This document shows, in pieces, positions 1-5,347 of a stretch of DNA of 8,121 nt. Below the pieces are notes generated by a model. That model made no database searches. It worked only from the letters and a program-made list of their open reading frames with translations, and was not told the origin of the DNA. The position numbers and the translations under genes were made by a program. The stretch is taken from contig JAFGJF010000140.1 in assembly GCA_016929205.1 (NCBI GenBank), positions 1 through 8,121 of the forward strand. Direction: 5' to 3'. The number at the start of each line of letters is the position of its first letter. The first letter of the stretch is position 1. Origin of the DNA: Anaerolineae bacterium. GTDB lineage: Bacteria > Chloroflexota > Anaerolineae > JAFGEY01.

Positions 1-1332
1 AGAACTGCCGGTGGTTTGAGCCGCGGCCCTGCCGGCCGCCATCTTGCCGGCCATCGCCTGCGCGGCATTGCGCACCAAGTTGAGCACGACTTGCTGGATC
101 TGTTGGCCTTCGCAGATCACCTTGGGCAGGTTGGGGGCCAGATCGCGGACGATCTCGATGTTGCCCAGATCGTATCGTTTTTCGAGATCGTAATCCGTGG
201 CCGCCAGTTCGAGCGTTTGTTCGATCAGGGCGTTCAGATCGCGCGGCGCCGGGTCAGAGATGCCCTTGCGCGAGAAACTGAGCAGATCGGAGACGATCTT
301 GGCCGCGCGTGCCCCCATGTCACGGATCCCTTGCAGGTACTGGGCCAGCCCCCGTTCTTGCACAAAAGCTGCCAGGCGGTCCGGGTCCAGGCCTGCGGCC
401 TCGAGTCGATCCCGTGTGCGAGGCTGTTGTGTGTCGAATGCCATTTGTAAGAGCTGCGCCGACTGCATCATGGCCCCCAGTGGATTGTTGAGTTCGTGGG
501 CGATGCCTGCTGCCAGCCCACCAACGCTCGCCATCTTGGTCGATTGCAGCATCATGTCTTCGATCTGTACGCGTTGGGTGACGTCGTCGATGCGCAGCAC
601 GGCCCCGATGGTGCCATCTGCCGAGAGCGGAAAAATGCTGGCGTCACGGTAGCGGGTACCTCGTTCGGTGGTGACGACGTCACGATTTCGGCGGGCGACC
701 TGGTTTGTTTCCAGGACCTGGTCAAACATCGAACGATAGGTGGACAAGGCGGGACAGCTATCCCACAGCACCTGTCCGGCGATCCGGCTGGCGGTGCAGC
801 CGGTCATCTGTTCGGCCGCCGGATTCCAGGTCAATACGCGTCCCTGGGCGTCAAGGGTGATCAAGGCAGACGGCATCGAGTCGGCGATGTTTTGCAGCAG
901 GTGCTGCAAGCGGGCAATCTCTTGTTCGTTGTGCCTGCGTTCGGCGATGTAGCGCCACTCGCGCAGCGCGCGTTCGGCAAGGTGCGGCATGTCGTCCAGC
1001 GTTGCGGCCGATTTGACCACATAGTCCAGCGCGCCGGCCTTCATTGTCTCCACGGCGACCTGCTCGTTTCCGTGGCTGGTCATCAAGACGACCGGAAAGG
1101 GTGGATCGTGCCGGTCGGCAGGCAGTATGTCGATGCCCTGTCCATCGGGCAGCAGCCAGTCGGCGATGACCAGGTCGACCGGCGATGTGTCCAGCGCGCG
1201 CCGCGCCTGGTGCAGCGTGCCGGTAATGAGCAGTTGGGTGCCCGGTGCCCGGTGTTCGAAGGCTCGCCGGATCAGTTCGGCGTGTGATTCATCGTCTTCT
1301 ATCAACAAAATGGTTGGGGCTGTGTCATCCAT
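1..1332 (-). CDS. REC-PAS sensor histidine kinase, soluble, C-terminus beyond window
   Basis: A response-regulator/histidine-kinase fusion, 444 residues visible with no internal stop; the 3' end runs off the left edge. Residues about 6-125 form a receiver: acidic pocket E12-D13-D14, phosphoacceptor D58 (in IADWLLPDG), T85 (in LMTSHG) and K107 are all present, so it should be phosphorylatable. Residues about 150-255 are a PAS domain. The H box holds H279 in AAGIAHELNNPL, the NtrB-like type. The N box is around N418 and N422 (VVLNLVRNAAQAM). The ATP-lid G boxes are not in the window. No membrane segment or signal peptide is seen, so the protein is probably cytoplasmic. Between the two dimerisation helices (about 296-330) lies an extra stretch that lengthens the HisKA region. 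The ATG at 1332 is chosen because the receiver begins right after it and AGGAGA lies 8 bases upstream. It follows the membrane kinase gene by 21 bases, suggesting cotranscription. Domain assignment is firm; signal and target are unknown. Confidence 0.93.
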   Translation of the reverse strand, partial: MDDTAPTILLIEDDESHAELIRRAFEHRAPGTQLLITGTLHQARRALDTSPVDLVIADWLLPDGQGIDILPADRHDPPFPVVLMTSHGNEQVAVETMKAGALDYVVKSAATLDDMPHLAERALREWRYIAERRHNEQEIARLQHLLQNIADSMPSALITLDAQGRVLTWNPAAEQMTGCTASRIAGQVLWDSCPALSTYRSMFDQVLETNQVARRNRDVVTTERGTRYRDASIFPLSADGTIGAVLRIDDVTQRVQIEDMMLQSTKMASVGGLAAGIAHELNNPLGAMMQSAQLLQMAFDTQQPRTRDRLEAAGLDPDRLAAFVQERGLAQYLQGIRDMGARAAKIVSDLLSFSRKGISDPAPRDLNALIEQTLELAATDYDLEKRYDLGNIEIVRDLAPNLPKVICEGQQIQQVVLNLVRNAAQAMAGKMAAGRAAAQTTGSS

Positions 1333-1340
1333 CAGCGCAT

Positions 1341-1346
1341 TCTCCT
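1341..1346 (-). promoter_or_regulatory. Shine-Dalgarno for the REC-PAS kinase
   Basis: AGGAGA on the minus strand, 8 bases before the ATG at 1332. It sits inside the 21-base gap after the upstream stop codon, so the second gene of the operon can be initiated independently. It decides the start: a nearer out-of-frame ATG (at 1328) leads quickly to a stop, and an ATG at 1340 meets a stop after two codons. Confidence 0.75.
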
Positions 1347-1353
1347 GGGCTAT

Positions 1354-4300
1354 TCAGTCACTGTATCCTGATAAGGTGAAACAGAACGTGCTGCCGAGAC
1401 CCAATCCCTCGGACTCGACCCAGATCCGCCCGCCGTGGGTCTCGACGATACGTTTGACGATGGCCAGGCCGATGCCTGTGCCTTCGCTGTCCGGGTCCAG
1501 TTTTTCAAAGAGGCCAAAGATTTTCTCGTGGTACTGCGGGGCGATGCCCATCCCGTTGTCGCGCACGTAAACGACCGGCTGCCCCTCATCGTCTCTGGTG
1601 TCGATCTCGATGTGTGGCCTTGGTTGGTCGCCCATATACTTGGCTGCGTTGTCGATCAGGTTCTGAAAGACTTCCATCAGGCGGGGGCGGTCGCCGGTGA
1701 TGGTGGGCAAATCGGGCGCGATCTCGACCGTGATATCTTGCTCGGCGAGCCGCCCGGCAACCATGTCCGCGGCTTCGCGGGCCAGTTCCGAAAGGGATAT
1801 CTCGTCCGGTTCGTTCATAATCCGCCCGATGCGCGACAGATCGAGCAGTTCGTCGAGCAGTTGCTGCATCTTGCTCACAGCCTCGTTGATGCGAGCGATG
1901 TTTGTTTTGATCCGTTTGTCGTCTCCTGCCAGCACATCGTGCGCTAAAAAGCCGGCGAACCCCGAGATCGTGATCAGCGGGCTTTTCAGGTCGTGCGAGA
2001 CAGTATAGGTGAATCGTTCCAACTCGGCGTTCTTGGTTTCCAATTCTTGCTGCACACGTTTGCGTTCCCCAATCTCTTGCTGAGCGGCGGTGAACAATTG
2101 CGCGTTTTCGATCGCGACTGCGGCTTGATCGGCGAACAAGCTCAGCAGCCGGATCTGGTTGTCGTCAAAATGCCCGGTTTGCTCGATATCGGTGACGTTC
2201 AATGTGCCGATGACACGGCTCCTGGCTTTGAGCGGCACGCTCACCACGCGGCGCGCGCCCAGTTTGTCGAATGTCATTGACCGTCCATCCCACTGCCGGT
2301 AATCCTCGATCATCATCGGTTCGCCTTCCTGGGCGACGCGACCGGCCAGCCCTTCGCCCAGGCGCAGACGTGTACCCAGGTATTCGGCCGGCAAGTTGTG
2401 CAGGGTGACAAGTTCGATGGTCCGATCGGGCTGCAAGAGATACAGACTTGTCCTCTGTACGTCGATGAGCGTTGCCGCACGATCGGCTACCTTTTGCAGC
2501 AACGCGGGCATATCGGTCTGGGCGTTGATGTCCAATGAAGCTTGATACAGATCGCGCAGTTCCATGGTCCGTTGTGCCAACGACGCTTCGGTCTGTTTGC
2601 GCTCGGTAATGTCTTGGGCGATCCCCAAAATCGCCCAGACGATTCCTTGCTCATCGTAGAGGGGAACTTTGCTGATCTGTTCCCAGGCGCGCCGGCCGTC
2701 AGGGAGAGTGATCATTTGTTCCACGTTCAGTTCAGCGATCCCGGACCGGATGACGCGAAGGTCCGCCTGCCGGTAGGCGGCAGCTTGATCGGCCCACACC
2801 ATATCCAGGTCGGTCTGGCCTACAATATCCTCGGGATCGTCCAATCCGGCGATGTCGGAAAAGGCTTTGTTGCATCCGAGGAAGACCAGGTTGCGGTCTT
2901 TCCAAAACACGGTTTGCGGGATGTGATCGATCACCAGCCTGAGCATTTGTCGTGATTCGCGCAGGGCGGCTTCGGCCTGTTTTCGTTCCACAATTTCTTG
3001 TTGGGCCTGTTCGTAGAGGCGCACGTTCTGGATCGCGATCGCCGATTGGGCGGCAAACTGGGTCAGCATTTCGGCGTCCCGATCGCTGAACGGAGTCCTG
3101 GTGCTGTCAGCGATAATGATCACACCCAGGAACTCGTCGCCCCATTCGATGGGGGCACCGATAACAGATACGGACAAATGGCTGCGAGACGGAATCCTAT
3201 CTGCCCAATCCTGGTAGTTTTGTACGATCTGGGCTTGTCTTGTTTCCCAGACTCGCCCCACCAATCCTTCACCTATGTGCAGAACCGATCCAGGTGGTTC
3301 CAGGTCTTCGCCAATATTGAGCACTTTTTCCAAAACATCCCTGCCCGAGCGGTATAGTGCAATCCCGCCGCTGTGCCGTTCCAGCAGTTCGATGGCGTTT
3401 TCGGTGATTTGGTAAAGTAGCTCATCGAGGTCTTGCAGCTTGACAATATCCTGCATTCCTCGATTGAGTGCGGCCATCTCTCGCGCATAACGGCCCAATG
3501 CTTCTTCGGCCTGCCTGCGTTCGGCGATCTCGAGCTGGGCCTGCTCGTAAAGGTGCGCGTTCTGGATCGCGATGCCCACGTTGGCCGCAATGGTAGCCAG
3601 CAAGCGCACATCCGCTTCGCTAAAGGCGTTTTCGCGTTCCAAGTTTTGTACGGCAATGACGCCGACGATTTCGTTTTGTGCGAACATGGGCACGCCCAGC
3701 CAGGCTTTGGGGAACCTGTTCAAAGCAGAAACGACCCTGGTGCCGCCCTGTTCTGCAAAGCGGCGTTCGTAATCCTCATTGATCAAGAGGGGCTGGCGTG
3801 ACTGGATGATCTGGGCCGCCAGCCCCGCCCGCTTGGGCGTCACCTCCAATCGTTGCCCAAGGCAGTACCAGTAAGGAAAGTGCAAGAGATTCGTCTTGGG
3901 GTCATACAGCGCAAAAAATATTCCCTGAGCGTCAAACGTCTGCAAGAGTCTTTGTGCGACCAGTTCGAGCAAGGTGCCCAGTTCCAGTTGCGTGGCCGAC
4001 GCCTGGCTGATGGCGTTGACGGTTTCGAGTTCGTTCAGGCGCTGCTGCATGTCCCTTTCCGTCTGCTTGCGGTCGCTGATGTCACGGACGATACTCTGAA
4101 TGTGCATCGGCGTGCCGTCCGGCGCCAGGACCAGGGCGGCGTTGATCTCGACGGGCACCGCGTGGCCATCTTTGTGTTTGAACAGACGCTCGTACAAGGG
4201 GATCTGTTCTCCGGCCAACAAGGCGTCAAGAACGTTCAAGCTGTTTGGGTATTCTGGCAGCATCACGACTTGTTCCATCGGCATGCCGATCAGTTCGCCG

Positions 4301-5004
4301 GTGGTATAACCGAGCAGGTCGGAAGCCTGATGGTTGGTAGCGATGAGTGTACCATCCAGGTTCAAGATAAAGACGGCGTCGTTGGTGCGCTCAAAGAGGG
4401 CGCGGTAGCGATATTCGCTTTCGCGCAGCTGCATCTGCCGGTCTCGTTCCAGTTGATTGCGGTGGCGCAGCGCCATGATCACCAGCACTGAGGTGGTCAG
4501 CACAAAGGCCCACGCGCCGACGACGGACGAAAGTGACAGCCTGGGGATCAGGACGGGCAAGAGTGCGATGCCCGCCAGCAGCACGATCGCCAGGATGGCC
4601 GTGCCCCGGACCGTAAAAAACAGGCTGCTGACGATCACCGGCAGGGCCAGCCAAACCAGATACCCTCGGATGGCCAGCTCGCTCGTATCTGTTTCCCCTG
4701 TGACCGATATAAATACGGGGACGACCAAAAAGGCCAGTGCCAGGATGGCCGCCGCCTGGTAAAATCGGGTCCGGCTCAACCCGTATCCGATCAAAATGAT
4801 GATCAGCGTGATCACGAATGCCGGCAGTTGGGAGGAATCGGCATACACTGCCGTGTAAATGACGTGGAACAGCGTGGCCAGGGCGAGGCCGAGGAGCAGC
4901 CAGGAAAGCAGTCGTACGTTTTTGCGAGGTTCATTTTCCCGGATCGATGGGGCGGGTTCGGTGAGCCAGTACCACAGGGTGTGCTTGTCGTCCGTTTTTG
5001 TCAT
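1354..5004 (-). CDS. Membrane-bound multi-sensor histidine kinase (6 TM, PAS-GAF-GAF-PAS-GAF-HisKA-HATPase)
   Basis: A 1216-residue sensor kinase. About six hydrophobic helices occupy residues 33-52, 61-78, 82-101, 114-131, 134-154 and 160-178, followed by a charged coiled linker into the cytoplasm. Sensor modules in order: PAS (about 196-312), GAF (341-485), GAF (525-665), PAS (683-802), GAF (832-972). The catalytic core is complete: H1004 in VSHDLKSPL, N box N1115/N1119 (FQNLIDNAAKY), G1 box DNGMGI at 1149-1154, F box FGLFEKL at 1163-1169, G2 box GTGIGL at 1175-1180. It ends soon after the ATPase domain with no receiver, so it must pass phosphate to a separate protein. The next gene starts with a receiver and is a natural candidate. 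I prefer the ATG at 5004 (MTKTDD) with GGAG six bases upstream; a TTG start 11 codons earlier lacks such a site. GAF ligands cannot be read from sequence; I see no basis for calling it a phytochrome. Confidence 0.95.
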   Translation of the reverse strand: MTKTDDKHTLWYWLTEPAPSIRENEPRKNVRLLSWLLLGLALATLFHVIYTAVYADSSQLPAFVITLIIILIGYGLSRTRFYQAAAILALAFLVVPVFISVTGETDTSELAIRGYLVWLALPVIVSSLFFTVRGTAILAIVLLAGIALLPVLIPRLSLSSVVGAWAFVLTTSVLVIMALRHRNQLERDRQMQLRESEYRYRALFERTNDAVFILNLDGTLIATNHQASDLLGYTTGELIGMPMEQVVMLPEYPNSLNVLDALLAGEQIPLYERLFKHKDGHAVPVEINAALVLAPDGTPMHIQSIVRDISDRKQTERDMQQRLNELETVNAISQASATQLELGTLLELVAQRLLQTFDAQGIFFALYDPKTNLLHFPYWYCLGQRLEVTPKRAGLAAQIIQSRQPLLINEDYERRFAEQGGTRVVSALNRFPKAWLGVPMFAQNEIVGVIAVQNLERENAFSEADVRLLATIAANVGIAIQNAHLYEQAQLEIAERRQAEEALGRYAREMAALNRGMQDIVKLQDLDELLYQITENAIELLERHSGGIALYRSGRDVLEKVLNIGEDLEPPGSVLHIGEGLVGRVWETRQAQIVQNYQDWADRIPSRSHLSVSVIGAPIEWGDEFLGVIIIADSTRTPFSDRDAEMLTQFAAQSAIAIQNVRLYEQAQQEIVERKQAEAALRESRQMLRLVIDHIPQTVFWKDRNLVFLGCNKAFSDIAGLDDPEDIVGQTDLDMVWADQAAAYRQADLRVIRSGIAELNVEQMITLPDGRRAWEQISKVPLYDEQGIVWAILGIAQDITERKQTEASLAQRTMELRDLYQASLDINAQTDMPALLQKVADRAATLIDVQRTSLYLLQPDRTIELVTLHNLPAEYLGTRLRLGEGLAGRVAQEGEPMMIEDYRQWDGRSMTFDKLGARRVVSVPLKARSRVIGTLNVTDIEQTGHFDDNQIRLLSLFADQAAVAIENAQLFTAAQQEIGERKRVQQELETKNAELERFTYTVSHDLKSPLITISGFAGFLAHDVLAGDDKRIKTNIARINEAVSKMQQLLDELLDLSRIGRIMNEPDEISLSELAREAADMVAGRLAEQDITVEIAPDLPTITGDRPRLMEVFQNLIDNAAKYMGDQPRPHIEIDTRDDEGQPVVYVRDNGMGIAPQYHEKIFGLFEKLDPDSEGTGIGLAIVKRIVETHGGRIWVESEGLGLGSTFCFTLSGYSD

Positions 5005-5008
5005 CTCG

Positions 5009-5014
5009 CTCTCC
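5009..5014 (-). promoter_or_regulatory. Shine-Dalgarno for the membrane kinase
   Basis: GGAGAG on the minus strand; its GGAG core ends 6 bases before the ATG at 5004. It supports that ATG over the upstream TTG at 5037, which would place this purine-rich stretch inside the coding region. Confidence 0.65.
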
Positions 5015-5090
5015 AGAGTCAATTGTGTTTGGTACAAGATGCATCACAGTTGAGTTAGGGATGGTTCATTTTGTAGGGGCGAGGCATTCC

Positions 5091-5118
5091 TTGAACCCAC
5101 TTGAAAGAGTGTTATACT
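5091..5118 (+). promoter_or_regulatory. Candidate sigma-70 type promoter inside the palindromic element, toward the hybrid kinase
   Basis: TTGAAC (5091-5096), a 16-base spacer, then TATACT (5113-5118), matching 4 of 6 and 5 of 6 consensus positions. The -35 abuts the left inverted arm. TTGAA recurs 10 bases later (5101-5105), one helical turn away, which could be an operator half-site or chance. Transcription from here would give a leader of roughly 220 bases that includes the right arm only. Confidence 0.4.
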
Positions 5119-5142
5119 GTATTGTTTTACATTGTTTGTCGA
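5111..5142 (-). promoter_or_regulatory. Weak candidate promoter toward the membrane kinase operon
   Basis: On the minus strand TATAAC (5116-5111) matches 5 of 6 positions of a -10 box and overlaps the plus-strand TATACT on the opposite strand. The best -35-like hexamer, TCGACA (5142-5137), is 20 bases upstream, which is longer than usual, and hexamers at normal spacing are poor. The position, about 110 bases before the ATG at 5004, is sensible for this operon. Confidence 0.2.
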
Positions 5143-5227
5143 TGCGTTCGATTTTTTGGAATGCCTCGCCCCTACTTTAACAGTTTACCATATCTGGTCT
5201 GCTACAGCAACAGTGTGGGCCAGGGAT

Positions 5228-5256
5228 TTGCCGGTACGGCCATTTGCGAGTATGAT
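5228..5256 (+). promoter_or_regulatory. Second candidate sigma-70 type promoter for the hybrid kinase
   Basis: TTGCCG (5228-5233), an ideal 17-base spacer, and TATGAT (5251-5256), matching 4 of 6 and 5 of 6 consensus positions. It lies outside the palindromic element and would give a leader of about 85 bases. It competes with the promoter at 5091-5118; the sequence alone cannot say which is used. Confidence 0.4.
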
Positions 5257-5269
5257 CATAAAAGAGGTT

Positions 5270-5291
5270 GTCGCATTTCTTCCTTTGCGAC
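5270..5291 (+). promoter_or_regulatory. Small inverted repeat in the leader of the hybrid kinase
   Basis: GTCGCA (5270-5275) and TGCGAC (5286-5291) are exact reverse complements around a 10-base pyrimidine-rich loop. It lies just downstream of the TATGAT candidate -10, where an operator could sit. TTTGCGA also occurs directly repeated at 5243 and 5284. A six-base stem may be chance. Confidence 0.25.
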
Positions 5292-5333
5292 CTGGCCTGA
5301 TAAAGATATGAAAGCCGTAAAGATGGGTTGTTG

Positions 5334-5341
5334 AAAGGAGG
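5334..5341 (+). promoter_or_regulatory. Strong Shine-Dalgarno for the hybrid kinase
   Basis: AAAGGAGG ends 6 bases before the ATG at 5348. It is close to a full anti-16S match at good spacing, fixes the start codon and suggests efficient translation. Confidence 0.85.
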
Positions 5342-5347
5342 CAGACC

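Larger units (their letters stand above)
5073..5175. repeat. 103-base palindromic element with perfect 18-base inverted ends (MITE-like or intergenic repeat)
   Basis: The left arm GTAGGGGCGAGGCATTCC (5073-5090) and right arm GGAATGCCTCGCCCCTAC (5158-5175) are exact reverse complements. They enclose a 67-base AT-rich centre. TTT lies directly outside each end, which might be a three-base target duplication but could be chance. The GC-rich arms contrast sharply with the AT-rich centre and flanks. From memory, palindromes starting with GTAGGGGC are scattered as intergenic repeats in several environmental bacterial genomes. Whether this one is multicopy cannot be judged from a single window. No coding capacity is seen, so any mobility would need a transposase from elsewhere. 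As RNA it would form a long-stemmed hairpin, but no T-run follows either arm, so it is not a typical intrinsic terminator. Confidence 0.8.
5005..5347. other. Divergent intergenic control region between two sensor kinases
   Basis: This 343-base stretch separates the start codons of two divergently transcribed kinase genes and is visibly more AT-rich than the coding DNA. It holds an element with 18-base inverted ends (5073-5175), promoter-like sequences facing both ways inside that element, a second plus-strand promoter candidate (5228-5256), a short hairpin (5270-5291) and two ribosome binding sites. The short reading frames crossing it have no recognisable domain or convincing initiation site, so I call no gene here. 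Confidence 0.85.

Noticed and set aside
341..800. GAF and PAS modules of the membrane kinase (residue numbers) considered as phytochrome
   Set aside because: I see no PHY domain and no clear bilin-binding cysteine context in the GAF domains, so a light-sensing role is not supported.
496..1287. Plus-strand open frame of 263 codons
   Set aside because: It lies wholly antisense to the REC-PAS kinase, whose receiver and H-box motifs are unmistakable. No ribosome binding site or domain is seen.
3853..4491. Plus-strand open frame of 212 codons
   Set aside because: Antisense to the first PAS and GAF modules of the membrane kinase, with no domain of its own.
5005..5037. TTG start giving 11 extra residues on the membrane kinase
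   Set aside because: The ATG at 5004 has GGAG at proper spacing; the TTG has no comparable site, and the extra residues add nothing recognisable.
5101..5118. TTGAAA at 5101 as the -35 box for TATACT
   Set aside because: Only six bases separate the two; the TTGAAC at 5091 has a workable spacing instead.
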